Of a stretch of 41,225 nt of DNA, positions 33,002 through 41,225 are shown one piece after another. A program made the translations under genes and the position numbers. The stretch's first letter is position 1; the number at the start of each line of letters is the position of its first letter. Origin of the DNA: Gammaproteobacteria bacterium (GTDB lineage Bacteria; Pseudomonadota; Gammaproteobacteria; Steroidobacterales; Woeseiaceae). Below the pieces are notes generated by a model. It saw nothing but the letters and a program-made list of their open reading frames with translations. It searched no databases and had not been told where the DNA came from. Where the stretch lies: contig JAOUIH010000025.1 of NCBI GenBank assembly GCA_029884165.1, positions 1 to 41,225 on the forward strand. Direction: 5' to 3'.

Positions 33002-34345
33002 TCAAATACGGTCCTGTCTGGCCCGACGTTTGGCAAGATCTTCCGCCTGCTTGCGGGCTGCAGCTTCCGCCAGCCGAATCTGCTCCTCGCGGGCGATATC
33101 GGCCTCGATGACACTGATCCATTGGCGCGAGATCCGCTCCGAGCGCGGGGTCTTGGAGGCCTCCCGGAAAGCCGTGATCGCGTCCTGGTACTTTCGCTGG
33201 TTGTACAGACACATGCCAAGCGTGATCTGGGCGTTGTCCACGCTCTTGATGTCGCCCTTCTTCAGGCCCTCACGCGCCGCGCCGACGCATTCGTCGTGCT
33301 GATCGAGATTCAGGTAAGCATTGGCCAGGCGGACATATAGCTCGCCCTCGTTACCCAGGCGTGCCGCTTCCTGCAGGGCCGGGATCGACTGCTCGTCTTC
33401 CTGTGCGAGTGTCCAGGCCTGCGACAGCAGCCGGTAGTTCTTCGCATCCTTGGCAACCGTACCCTTCTTCATCTCGGCGTCCAGTAACACTGCCGCCTTG
33501 TACGGTACTTCCGCCTGCATGTAGAGCTGCGCCATCGTAACCAGTTCGGACTCCCGATCCAGCAAACCCTGCGTATGCGCCGCGTCGTATGCGTAGATCA
33601 GGTTCTCCTCCTCGTTAAGCTCGGTGTACGCGCCGGCCAGCGAGAACCAGTAACGCTTTTTCGGCCAGTTTACCAGCAGAATCTTCTGGATGTCCCGAAC
33701 CTTGATGTAGTCCTCCTGCTGGAAGTAGGCAAAATTCAGCAGCACGTACCAGTCTTCCTTCACCGGCTGATCGCGATTCCGGGCAATTTCCATCGCCTTT
33801 TCGATCGGCTTGATCATGTCCGGATAACGGTTTAGCTGGTACAGGTTCTGGGCATACAGGATGTACGGGTCGGGTGCCGGGTTCGACTCCAGCGTGAAGT
33901 ACTGGTCCAGCAACTGGACCGCCCGGGCATAATTTTCCTCCATCGTGTTCAGCTGCGCGAGCGTAAACACAGTCTGCTTCCGAATCTGCTCCTCCATCGA
34001 AGGAATCTTGAGCATTTCCTCGTAGGTCTTCATCGCATCGGCGATTCGATCCATGTTGTAGTAGATGAAGCCAAGGTAATTGAGGACGTTTTGCCGTTCA
34101 TACTCGGTCAGGCTGTCTTTCGAGCGCAATGCGCCGATAATCTTCAACGCCTCGTCGTAATTCTTGGCGTCGACCTGTTCCTGCGCCTTCTGGATACGAT
34201 CGTAGACTTCCTTGCTGACGGCCTGCGCCTGCTTGGTCTTCGTGTTGTCTTCATCGTCGTCCTGGGCGTAAGCGGCGCCACAGCCCAGGATTCCCGCCAA
34301 AACCAGCAGTATGAAATTGCGTGTCAGTCGCTCTGCTATGTTCAT
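33002..34345 (-). CDS. Periplasmic TPR protein of the TonB2-type system (TtpA-like)
   Basis: The 447-residue protein has a signal peptide ending in AYAQ (about residues 8-27), an acidic mature start (DDDEDN) and repeated helix pairs that match tetratricopeptide repeats. Clear examples are NVLNYLGFIYYNMDRIADAMKTYEEML, AQLNTMEENYARAVQLLDQYF and ITLGMCLYNQRKYQDAITAFREA. The C-terminus is a charged helix. It closes the operon; in Vibrio-type TonB2 systems a TPR protein after tonB2 is needed for full function, so an accessory role is inferred. I use ATG 34345; the frame is open to 34390. Gap to tonB is 53 bases. Confidence 0.82.
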   Translation of the reverse strand: MNIAERLTRNFILLVLAGILGCGAAYAQDDDEDNTKTKQAQAVSKEVYDRIQKAQEQVDAKNYDEALKIIGALRSKDSLTEYERQNVLNYLGFIYYNMDRIADAMKTYEEMLKIPSMEEQIRKQTVFTLAQLNTMEENYARAVQLLDQYFTLESNPAPDPYILYAQNLYQLNRYPDMIKPIEKAMEIARNRDQPVKEDWYVLLNFAYFQQEDYIKVRDIQKILLVNWPKKRYWFSLAGAYTELNEEENLIYAYDAAHTQGLLDRESELVTMAQLYMQAEVPYKAAVLLDAEMKKGTVAKDAKNYRLLSQAWTLAQEDEQSIPALQEAARLGNEGELYVRLANAYLNLDQHDECVGAAREGLKKGDIKSVDNAQITLGMCLYNQRKYQDAITAFREASKTPRSERISRQWISVIEADIAREEQIRLAEAAARKQAEDLAKRRARQDRI

Positions 34346-34398
34346 CCGTAAATACCTCGGTTGATCGCTGCGGGTCGACATTGCCCGCACACCGGTCG

Positions 34399-35004
34399 TT
34401 ATTCTTCGATCTTGAACGTAATTCTCGTCTTGACGCCCGGAACTTCGACCGGAACTCCGTCCACCACGCGCGGCTTGTACTTGAACTTCAGTACAGCGCT
34501 GATTGCCGCCCGTTCAAACAGGCTGCTCGTCGACTGGATGACCACGGGATCGCGAACCGTGCCTGCCGACGTCACGAAAAATTCCAGGTCGACGAAGCCC
34601 TCCAAGCCGCGAGACAGGGCCCGCGCGGGGTATACCGGGGCGACTCTGACGATCGGGAGATAGTCGCCCTCGGCAACGTTCAGCGCGCCCGGTCCGCCGA
34701 TATTGAGATCCGTCGACACTGACGGCGGGGGGACGTTGATCGTCGGGCCATCCGCGTTGATGTCGTCCATCTCCTGCGGGGGCATTTCGGGCGGTGTTTC
34801 CGGCGGCTTGGGAGGCTTTTCCGGCTGGAAATCGTCGGTATTGAGATTCTCGTTTCGGCGTACCCGCACGAACTCCAGCATGTACCGCTGGCGCGGTTCG
34901 GTCAGGGCCGCCTCGCCCGTCCGGATCAGGAGCTGCATTACGTACAGCAAGCTCAGGGTCACGGCGGTACCGACGGCAATGGAAAATGCGTAACGGCCAA
35001 TCAT
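34399..35004 (-). CDS. tonB: TonB energy transducer (TonB2-type)
   Basis: TonB passes proton-motive force from ExbB-ExbD to outer-membrane transporters. The 201-residue protein has one N-terminal membrane helix (about 6-25), a short Pro-rich linker (PEKPPKPPETPPEMPPQ) and a C-terminal domain with VAPVYPARALSRGLEGFVDLEF, AISAVLKFKYKPRVVDG and VKTRITFKIEE. The short linker and length fit the TonB2 subtype rather than the longer E. coli TonB. It lies 93 bases downstream of exbD on the same strand. Confidence 0.9.
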   Translation of the reverse strand: MIGRYAFSIAVGTAVTLSLLYVMQLLIRTGEAALTEPRQRYMLEFVRVRRNENLNTDDFQPEKPPKPPETPPEMPPQEMDDINADGPTINVPPPSVSTDLNIGGPGALNVAEGDYLPIVRVAPVYPARALSRGLEGFVDLEFFVTSAGTVRDPVVIQSTSSLFERAAISAVLKFKYKPRVVDGVPVEVPGVKTRITFKIEE

Positions 35005-35097
35005 GATCTAACTCTCCCGTTGATCGATAACGGCTGAGGATCAGCCAGGCAAATCCGGCGTCTAGGCAAATTCGACCCCGGATCTGACCACCGGTTC

Positions 35098-35505
35098 CTA
35101 CTGGTTATTCGCCGCCAGCGAGACGTTATAGACACCGGCCTGGCGGGCGGCATCCATTACGGTTACCAGCGTCTCGTTCGTGGACCGCTTGTCCGCCTGG
35201 ATGACCACGGAACCCTTCGGATTCTCGGCGTGCAGGCGCTCGATGTTCGCTCGCACCGCCCGTGGGTCGACCAGGCGCCGGTCGATCCAGATCTCGTCGT
35301 TGGCGCTGATGGCGACGAGGATGTTCGCATCCTCCTGGCGCTCAGCGGTCGGCGCATCCGGACGGTTCACGTCGATACCGGCCTCCTTGATGAAGGACGC
35401 GGTGACGATGAAGAAGATGAGCATGATGAACACCACGTCCAGCATGGGCGTGAGGTTGATTTCATTCTCTTCGTCTTCCTGGTTGAATTCACTACCTCTG
35501 CGCAT
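35098..35505 (-). CDS. exbD: ExbD biopolymer transport protein
   Basis: The 135-residue protein has one membrane helix carrying the essential Asp23 in LTPMLDVVFIMLIFFIV, followed by a periplasmic domain with GIDVNRPDAPTAERQE and VVIQADKRSTNETLVTVMDAARQAGVYNVSLA. It is the proton-coupled partner of ExbB and matches the ExbD2 class. It follows exbB by 12 bases. It has the usual size and no missing residue that I can see. Confidence 0.92.
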   Translation of the reverse strand: MRRGSEFNQEDEENEINLTPMLDVVFIMLIFFIVTASFIKEAGIDVNRPDAPTAERQEDANILVAISANDEIWIDRRLVDPRAVRANIERLHAENPKGSVVIQADKRSTNETLVTVMDAARQAGVYNVSLAANNQ

Positions 35506-35517
35506 GTCGTCTACCCT

Positions 35518-36045
35518 TTAATGATCCATCGTGAGCGAATCCTCGAGGAACTCGACCTCACGCGCCGCGCGGCGGCTCAACAACGTCACCAACATCACAC
35601 CCGACAGGGCTCCCACCATACCGGCCATTGTCGGTACGGTAGCCTGGGACACACCTGCCGCCATTGCACGGACATTGCCGGAACCGGACACGGCCATGAC
35701 CTCGAATACCTTGATCATGCCGGTGACGGTTCCGAGCAGGCCCAGCAGCGGACATAACGCAACCAGGGTCTGAATCATCGCAATCGACTGATTGGTCGCA
35801 ATCGAGAATTGCGAAATCAGCTGCTCGCGAATCTGGTGCGCATTCCACGACCGGCGTTCGGACCGGGATTCCCAGGCAGCGCGGGTCTGATCGGCCATGC
35901 CCTTCATCTCGGTCCTGAAGAACATTAACCGCTCGATGATCAGGACCCACATCAGGAAGATGGTGATTGCGATCCACCGCAAAATGGGGCCGCCGAGCTC
36001 CATGAAGTCTCGGACGGCCTCAATTGCGTCAGTTAGCCAAAGCAT
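35518..36045 (-). CDS. exbB: ExbB-type MotA/TolQ/ExbB proton channel protein
   Basis: The 175-residue protein has three membrane segments: ILRWIAITIFLMWVLIIERLMFF near the start, and two in ALCPLLGLLGTVTGMIKVFEVMAV and GVSQATVPTMAGMVGALSGVMLVTLL. GLLGTVTGMI is the family signature. It is the second channel subunit in this operon and corresponds to ExbB2. I use ATG 36045 with AAGGAG 5 bases upstream; the frame is open to 36063 but that start has no ribosome site. Confidence 0.92.
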   Translation of the reverse strand: MLWLTDAIEAVRDFMELGGPILRWIAITIFLMWVLIIERLMFFRTEMKGMADQTRAAWESRSERRSWNAHQIREQLISQFSIATNQSIAMIQTLVALCPLLGLLGTVTGMIKVFEVMAVSGSGNVRAMAAGVSQATVPTMAGMVGALSGVMLVTLLSRRAAREVEFLEDSLTMDH

Positions 36046-36063
36046 CTCTGCTCCTTGCGGCAA

Positions 36064-37425
36064 TCAGCCGTGCTTCTCAGAATGCGCCGCTACGATGCCG
36101 GCACTCTGAGAGTGGAGAATGTTGATGATTTTTCGGCTCTGGCCACTGACCAGCGTGTGGATTAGTACCATCGGGATCGCGACGACCAGTCCAAGTACCG
36201 TCGTTACGAGCGCCTGCGAGATACCACCGGCCATCATCTTCGGGTCGCCCGCGCCATACAGCGTGATGACCTGGAAGGTGTTGATCATACCGGTAACCGT
36301 ACCGAGCAGACCCATCAGGGGTGCCACGACGGAAATGACCTTGATGAACAGCAGGCCCTTCGTGAGCCCCGGCATTTCCTTCAGTGCAGCTTCGCTGAGC
36401 TTCAGTTCGATGGTTTCCGTATCCGCGTTGCGATTCGACTCGTAAGCCGCCAGGACGCGACCCAGCGGATTGTCGGTGGTTGCCGTGTCACGCTTCAGCT
36501 GTGCCGTAACCTTTCGGCTGTCAGTCCCCAGCGCTACCCAGCGAACGAGCGCAACCAGCAGGCCGATGATACCGAGCGCGATAATGCAGTAACCGACGAT
36601 ACCACCCTGGTTCACGCGCTCCTGCAGCGTCGGCGATTCGACGAGCAGTGAGAGGATCTGGCCTCGCGTAACGTCCAGGCCGAATCGCACGAGCCCGTCG
36701 CTCGCATCCAGCATGTCCGACGCCGAGTTGGTATAGCGCGACTGATCCGGCTGTCGCTGCAGTTCACGTACGTTGCCCGTTTCGGAATTGTACGTGAGGT
36801 AACCGCCGTCGAAGACGACGTTGAACGGACCGACCCGCACGATCTCCGCCGAGACCTGTTCGCCTTCAGCCGTCGAGATGTTGTGCGTGAAGCGGGCCAC
36901 CTTGCCCTGCTCGTTGATTTCGCGCTGCAGCTCGTACCAGAGACGTTCGATGTCTTCGATCGATGCCAGGTCGCTCGCGCTCGCCATCTTGCTGCCTAGT
37001 TCGACGAGGAACTGCTCGCGATTCGGAAACTGGATGTTGGTCAGCGAGGACGAGAAGCGACCCTGCGCATCACCCGACACCGTCTGCAGTACGCCGAACA
37101 ACTCCTTCAACGCGCCGAGGCGACGGTCCAGGGCAGCTCGGGCATCCAGGATCTTCTGCTGATTTTCTGCGAAAAGAGCCTCGAGACGCTGGCTGTTGTT
37201 CTCCTGCCGGGTCCGTTCTGCCCGGGCTTCGTTCAACAGGCGCTGCTGATCGTTCCGCGCGGCCGCAAACTGCTGCTCACGTTGGCGTGCTTCCTGCGAA
37301 TCGCGGGCCTGGCCCTGTTCGATCAAGCGCAGGAGATCGCCCATCGTAGCGGCATTGTCGTTCTGCGCCTGGGCGACGCCGGTCGCGATTAAGCAGGCGG
37401 CAATTATTGTTGCAATGCGTTTCAT
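36064..37425 (-). CDS. TtpC-like MotA/TolQ/ExbB protein with long periplasmic N-terminus
   Basis: The 453-residue protein has a signal peptide (about 1-20, GVAQAQ), a long coiled coil (about 25-120, Gln/Arg/Glu-rich), a beta-type periplasmic region with IVRVGPFNVVFDGGYLTYN, and three membrane helices in the last 180 residues (from about 275, 355 and 400). VVAPLMGLLGTVTGMINTFQVI is the channel signature. This architecture is that of TtpC, the extra ExbB-like protein required by TonB2 systems in Vibrio. It follows the DUF3450 gene with no gap and precedes exbB by 18 bases. Confidence 0.88.
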   Translation of the reverse strand: MKRIATIIAACLIATGVAQAQNDNAATMGDLLRLIEQGQARDSQEARQREQQFAAARNDQQRLLNEARAERTRQENNSQRLEALFAENQQKILDARAALDRRLGALKELFGVLQTVSGDAQGRFSSSLTNIQFPNREQFLVELGSKMASASDLASIEDIERLWYELQREINEQGKVARFTHNISTAEGEQVSAEIVRVGPFNVVFDGGYLTYNSETGNVRELQRQPDQSRYTNSASDMLDASDGLVRFGLDVTRGQILSLLVESPTLQERVNQGGIVGYCIIALGIIGLLVALVRWVALGTDSRKVTAQLKRDTATTDNPLGRVLAAYESNRNADTETIELKLSEAALKEMPGLTKGLLFIKVISVVAPLMGLLGTVTGMINTFQVITLYGAGDPKMMAGGISQALVTTVLGLVVAIPMVLIHTLVSGQSRKIINILHSQSAGIVAAHSEKHG

Positions 37426-38223
37426 TTAGGAAGCCTCCCCAGCTTGAGCGGCAGGCACTGGGAGCAGCAACAGCTCCGGCGCGATCAACTGTCTCGCCAT
37501 GCGCAGGCCCTTGCGAACTTCGTTACGGTGTTCATTATCGAGGACGACGAATTCCTTGGTCTCCGGATCCCACATGCCGGTGATCGAGGTATCGTCGGAC
37601 TGGAAGTACAACCCGATGCGTCCGATGCGCAGCATGTTGTATTCGCGAACGCCGATGTCGCCGCCAAGGTCGATGGCATGGGTGTACCACTCTGCGGTCG
37701 AACCGAAGTCCATCTCGATCTGGTAGGCCTCCATCACCTTGCGGAATTTCTCAGCGACGCTGACGTCGGAACGCTCCATGATTTCCTTGAGTTGCGCGAC
37801 TCGTCCGTTGCGCTCCTCCAGCAGGAACGGAACGTCCAGCGCAATCGACTGCTCGATGCCGTCGATCATTCGCTCCATTAGGGGGAAGATCTGCCGGTTG
37901 ATCACGTCGACCTGGTCCATGGACAGCGCAATCTGCTCGAGCGTGGCTTCCTGGCCCTGGACCTGCGCCGTCATCAGGCGGTTGTAAACCCGGAGACCAT
38001 CAATCTCCTTATTGATGGATCGATACTGGTCGGCAAGCGAACGGGTCCCTTCAACGACGTCGTTGATCCGTTCCTGCGAGGCCTGCGCAAGCTCCAGTCG
38101 CCTCGCGTCCGCGCGAAGGACATCGTCGACGGACTGGGCGAATACGCTGCCGGTCACCGCTACGACAACCGCCGCCAGAAAGGCAGTTGTCGTCTGCCGA
38201 CTGCTGCTTATGCACCGTTTCAT
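37426..38223 (-). CDS. DUF3450 periplasmic coiled-coil protein
   Basis: The 265-residue protein has a signal peptide (about 10-30, ending VFAQ), then alpha-helical heptads with QERINDVVEGTRSLADQYRSINKEIDGLRVYNRLMTAQVQGQEA and a C-terminal part with AEWYTHAIDLGG, VREYNMLRIGRIGLYFQSDD and MWDPETKEFVVLD. This is the DUF3450 family, found first in TonB2-type operons; its function is unknown. I use ATG 38223 with AAGGAG 5 bases upstream; a GTG two codons before is too close to it. It is first in a six-gene operon ending at 33002. Confidence 0.85.
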   Translation of the reverse strand: MKRCISSSRQTTTAFLAAVVVAVTGSVFAQSVDDVLRADARRLELAQASQERINDVVEGTRSLADQYRSINKEIDGLRVYNRLMTAQVQGQEATLEQIALSMDQVDVINRQIFPLMERMIDGIEQSIALDVPFLLEERNGRVAQLKEIMERSDVSVAEKFRKVMEAYQIEMDFGSTAEWYTHAIDLGGDIGVREYNMLRIGRIGLYFQSDDTSITGMWDPETKEFVVLDNEHRNEVRKGLRMARQLIAPELLLLPVPAAQAGEAS

Positions 38224-38572
38224 GGACACTCCTTAAAAAAGTACATCGGTTCTTTAATGTTTTTTAACTCAATTCTGAGCCATGGGAGACGACGGCGGCG
38301 AAGCGCCGACAACATGCACAAAAAGTGCACAAGATGCGTTTCCGTACTCGCACCCTGGTGTGCGCACGCGACCCTCTCCCCTTCCGCCGCGGCGGTAACT
38401 ATCTTTAATAATCCTGCACTTAACCGGACAATGCCAGTTGACCACTTATTTCGACAGGGCGCTCCGTATCCCCCGCCATCACTCGTCGGGCCTTCGTTTC
38501 AGGGCGTCAAGAATAACACAAGCCCTGCATATCGCCAGCCCAACGAGCAGATCAGCGAGGCGCCGCTTAAAG
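38224..38572. other. Intergenic leader of the TonB operon
   Basis: The 349 bases between the DUF3450 start and the acyl-CoA dehydrogenase stop hold no convincing gene. Two AT-rich patches (38234-38272 and 38398-38416) could carry the promoter of the TonB operon on the minus strand. No -35/-10 pair reaches a persuasive match, and I see no Fur-box palindrome. A short stem (TGCAC-AAAAA-GTGCA, 38316-38330) is present. Confidence 0.45.
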
Positions 38573-39790
38573 TTACGTCTGCAACCCGGCCTGACGCGCC
38601 AGCTCCAGCTTGGCGACGGCCACCCGGTGCACTTCATCGGGCCCGTCGGCAAAGCGCAGCGTGCGTGCACCCGCCCAGGCTGCCGCCAGGCCGAAATCCT
38701 CACTGACCCCTCCGCCGCCGTGCACCTGGATGGCCCGATCGATGACGCGCAGGGCCATGTTCGGTGCGACCACCTTGATCATCGCGATTTCGGTCCGCGC
38801 CACCTTGTTACCGACTTTATCCATCCGGTCGGCTGCCTTGAGCACCAGGAGCCTGGCCTGTTCGATATCCATACGCGAATCGGCAATCATTTCGCGGATC
38901 ACGCCCTGCTCCGACAGCGGCCGATGAAAAGCAACACGGTTTGCCGCACGCGAACACATCTTTTCCAGCGCGCGTTCGGCCATACCGATGAGTCGCATGC
39001 AGTGGTGTATCCGGCCAGGTCCCAGCCTGCCCTGGGCGATTTGGAACCCGCGCCCCTCGCCCAGTAACAGGTTCGAGACCGGAACCCGCACGTTTTCGAA
39101 GAGCATCTCGGCGTGGCCATGCGGCGCATCGTCGTAGCCGAACACCGTCAGAGGCCGCACAACTCGCACGCCGGCTGCGTCCATCGGTACCAGGATCATC
39201 GACTGCTGCCGGTGACGATCCGCGGCCGGATCGGTCTTGCCCATGAAAATAAGTACTTTGCAGCGCGGATCCATTGCGCCCGACGTCCACCACTTGCGTC
39301 CGTTCAGTACGTATTCGTCGCCATCACGTTCGATCGACGCCTGGACATTGGTCGCATCGGACGACGCCACGCCGGGCTCGGTCATTGCAAAAGCCGATCG
39401 GATCTCGCCCCTGAGGAGCGGCTCGAGCCACTGCCGTTTCTGGGCCTCGTCACCGTAACGGACCAGGACCTCCATGTTGCCGGTATCCGGAGCGGAGCAA
39501 TTGAATGCCTCTGAACCGATCGGCGAGCGGCCCATGATCTCGGCGAGAGGCGCATATTCCAGGTTGCTCAGTCCCGCGCCGTACTCGCTCTCGGGAAGGA
39601 AGAGATTCCAGAGGCCCTCCGCCCTGGCCTTGGTTTTGAGTTCATCAATGACCGGAGGAATCGTCCAGCGCGTGGGCGCAGCGTCCAGGTGTTCGAAAAA
39701 CGCCGTCTCGCTGGGGTAGACGTGCGCATCCATGAAGTCCGCAACGCGGGCCCGCAATTCCTGCACTTTTGGCGAGTAGTCGAAATCCAT
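38573..39790 (-). CDS. Acyl-CoA dehydrogenase (ACAD10/11-like)
   Basis: This FAD enzyme oxidises acyl-CoA to 2-enoyl-CoA and passes electrons to ETF. The 405-residue protein has [72 protein letters not shown] and [35 protein letters not shown]. Together these identify the ACAD10/11-like subgroup, whose animal members act on long-chain and 4-hydroxy acyl-CoA; the bacterial substrate is unknown. The etfBA genes are 8 kb away. The promoter region is shared with the divergent reductase gene (39791-39966). Confidence 0.92.
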   Translation of the reverse strand: MDFDYSPKVQELRARVADFMDAHVYPSETAFFEHLDAAPTRWTIPPVIDELKTKARAEGLWNLFLPESEYGAGLSNLEYAPLAEIMGRSPIGSEAFNCSAPDTGNMEVLVRYGDEAQKRQWLEPLLRGEIRSAFAMTEPGVASSDATNVQASIERDGDEYVLNGRKWWTSGAMDPRCKVLIFMGKTDPAADRHRQQSMILVPMDAAGVRVVRPLTVFGYDDAPHGHAEMLFENVRVPVSNLLLGEGRGFQIAQGRLGPGRIHHCMRLIGMAERALEKMCSRAANRVAFHRPLSEQGVIREMIADSRMDIEQARLLVLKAADRMDKVGNKVARTEIAMIKVVAPNMALRVIDRAIQVHGGGGVSEDFGLAAAWAGARTLRFADGPDEVHRVAVAKLELARQAGLQT

Positions 39791-39966
39791 TGATTGCCGG
39801 GCAGCTCTTGCTTATTAGGATCAGGCCTTGAACAAAGGTCGGCGGAGCATACTCCGATGAGCACGGGCCGGCCACCCCGGGCCCGCCCCTCCCCTGCCAT
39901 GGCTTGCGATATACGTTACACGGCACCTAGACTGCGGCGCTCACACGGCCTGCAGGAGACAAGACT

Positions 39967-40938
39967 GTGCAAGCCCTGATTTGCAGGAACTTCGGCGGCC
40001 TCGCCGACTTGGTGCTCGAGGAGACCGCGGCGCCGGAGCTGGGCGGCGGCATGCTGCGGATCGCCGTCAAGGCCTGCGGCGTGAATTTTCCGGATCTGCT
40101 GATGATCCAGGGAAAGTACCAGGTCCGCCCCCCCTTGCCGTTCTCGCCGGGCGCAGAAGTCGCCGGCGAGGTTATCGAGATCGGGCCGGGCGTCGATGGC
40201 TTCGGCATCGGACAGCGTGTCCTGGCATTACCAGGCTACGGCGGTATGGCGGAGCAGGTCTGCGCCAAGGCCCGCAGCGTCATCCCGATTCCGGACGGTA
40301 TGCCGTTCGACGTGGCGGCCGCGTTCCTGCTCACCTACGGCACCGCCCAGCACGCACTCAAGCAGCGTGCGAAACTTTGCGCGGGCGAAAATCTCGTCGT
40401 GCTCGGCGCCGCCGGTGGCGTGGGACTTGCCGCCGTCGAACTGGGGCGGCTCCTGGGGGCCCGAGTCATTGCCGCCGCCAGCACTGCCGAAAAGCTCGAT
40501 CTGGCGCTGCGGCATGGCGCAACCGAGGGTATCAACTATGCCGTGGACCCGTTGAAGGACCGCATCCTTGAGCTGACCGGCAAGGGAGCGGACGTCGTCT
40601 ACGACCCGGTGGGCGGCGATCTGTTCGAACCGGCCCTGCGGGCGCTGGCCTGGCGCGGCCGCATGCTGGTCATCGGTTTCGCGAGCGGCAGCATCCCGCA
40701 GGTCCCGGCCAACCTGCCGCTGCTCAAGGGCACCTCGATAGTCGGTGTCTTCTGGGGCCGCTTCACGCAGGAGGAACCGGAGGCTCACCGCGAGAACATT
40801 CGGGAGCTGATGGAGTTCTGGGCCAATGGCGATATCCGGCCGCACGTGTCGCGCCACTTCCCGCTGAGCGCCGGAGGCGAAGCCATCGCGACCCTGGCCC
40901 GTCGGGAGGCCTTGGGCAAGATCGTCGTAACGATTTAG
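39967..40938 (+). CDS. MDR-family NADPH:quinone / enoyl reductase (QOR-like)
   Basis: The 323-residue protein is a zinc-free medium-chain dehydrogenase. It has VKACGVNFPDLLMIQGKYQVRPPLPFSPGAEVAGEVIEIGPG, the cofactor motif GAAGGVGLAAVELGRLLGARVIAAAS near residues 158-183, VYDPVGGDLFEPALRAL and VGVFWGRFTQEEP. The structural and catalytic zinc ligands are missing, as in quinone oxidoreductases. It could reduce quinones or 2-enoyl-CoA; the divergent acyl-CoA dehydrogenase suggests acyl-CoA context. Start is GTG 39967 with GGAG 10 bases upstream. Confidence 0.88.
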   Translation: MQALICRNFGGLADLVLEETAAPELGGGMLRIAVKACGVNFPDLLMIQGKYQVRPPLPFSPGAEVAGEVIEIGPGVDGFGIGQRVLALPGYGGMAEQVCAKARSVIPIPDGMPFDVAAAFLLTYGTAQHALKQRAKLCAGENLVVLGAAGGVGLAAVELGRLLGARVIAAASTAEKLDLALRHGATEGINYAVDPLKDRILELTGKGADVVYDPVGGDLFEPALRALAWRGRMLVIGFASGSIPQVPANLPLLKGTSIVGVFWGRFTQEEPEAHRENIRELMEFWANGDIRPHVSRHFPLSAGGEAIATLARREALGKIVVTI

Positions 40939-40998
40939 ATTCGGCTGATTACGTCGTCTTTTTTAAGAGCATTTCTTCCAATTGGCCGGGGCAGCAAT

Positions 40999-41035
40999 GC
41001 CGTCGCCGAGCTTACCGGGCCGCGACGGCGGTTTT
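40999..41035 (+). terminator. Probable terminator of the reductase gene
   Basis: An 8-pair perfect stem (40999-41006 with 41022-41029) closes a 15-base loop and is followed by GGTTTTGG. The loop is long and the T-run short. It lies about 60 bases after the stop. Confidence 0.5.
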
Positions 41036-41225
41036 GGTATCACAAGTAACTGAATTCCGGACGGTTGACAGGTCGGAAACCATCCAACATTATCCGCACT
41101 TATGCCTCGCCAGCCCGACAACCAGGCTCCGGACGCCGCGCCAGCGCTTCTGCTCAGGCTGCTGCTTCTCGTCGGCCTTGCCGAGGAGCGATAGCGGGCG
41201 GCGAATTCGGCATCACGGACATCGC
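41036..41225. other. Unassigned right end of the window
   Basis: No convincing gene. A 30-codon frame from ATG 41102 is Leu-rich but lacks a ribosome site. On the minus strand two frames look coding-like in short runs, but a TGA near the edge interrupts one and neither has a start. It may be the beginning or remains of a gene outside the window. Confidence 0.4.

Noticed and set aside
41102..41194. A 30-codon Leu-rich frame at the right end
   Set aside because: There is no ribosome site, and the run of Leu codons is compatible with chance in GC-rich sequence.
1..41225. tRNA, rRNA, CRISPR arrays, insertion sequences and phage genes
   Set aside because: I looked for cloverleaf-type repeats, regularly spaced direct repeats, transposase motifs and integrase or structural phage proteins and found none.

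Overview
The window is a chromosomal segment of a high-GC gammaproteobacterium. The marks are a fatty-acid synthesis cluster running fabD-fabG-acpP-fabF into mltG-tmk-holB-pilZ, a type II secretion pseudopilin operon (gspG to gspN), a second-type TonB operon of the kind known from Vibrio and relatives, and an AddAB-like helicase/nuclease pair in place of RecBCD. A marine lineage near Woeseiales, Steroidobacterales or Chromatiales fits best, but that is inference from gene content. I saw no tRNA, rRNA, CRISPR array, insertion sequence or phage module.

Layout. Positions 1-600 hold the tail of a GNAT acetyltransferase and the frameshifted remnant of a PA-domain protease. A six-helix Frag1/DRAM-like membrane protein and a membrane-anchored coiled-coil protein follow. 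At 2.2-6.6 kb there is a minus-strand pair (TIR-like protein, then a glycerophosphodiester phosphodiesterase), a divergent endonuclease/exonuclease/phosphatase-fold protein, and a FadJ-like beta-oxidation enzyme. A double cNMP-binding plus rhodanese protein (about 6.8-7.9 kb) has no ATG, GTG or TTG at its natural N-terminus. From 7.9 to 14.6 kb the minus strand carries fabD, fabG, acpP, fabF, mltG, tmk, holB and pilZ; fabD has clearly lower GC than its neighbours.

From 14.6 to 20.8 kb a rhombosortase gene diverges from gspGHIJKLMN. This pairing makes sense because rhombosortases process GlyGly-CTERM proteins exported through type II secretion. Convergent to it (20.8-28.1 kb, minus) is a translationally coupled run: CoA-transferase family III, AddB-like, AddA-like. 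Next come a DUF6491-like lipoprotein, a tandem-rhodanese sulfurtransferase, etfBA, a peroxiredoxin and a [2Fe-2S] ferredoxin. The 33.0-38.2 kb block is a six-gene TonB operon (DUF3450, TtpC-like, ExbB, ExbD, TonB, TPR protein). The window closes with an acyl-CoA dehydrogenase, a divergent quinone/enoyl reductase and about 290 bases without a convincing gene.

Several genes would work together in acyl-CoA metabolism: the FadJ-like protein, acyl-CoA dehydrogenase, EtfBA as electron acceptor, CoA-transferase and possibly the MDR reductase. The least ordinary items are the TIR-like protein with Gln where the catalytic Glu is expected, the missing start codon of the cNMP-rhodanese gene, the compositionally foreign fabD, and the rhombosortase/T2SS junction.
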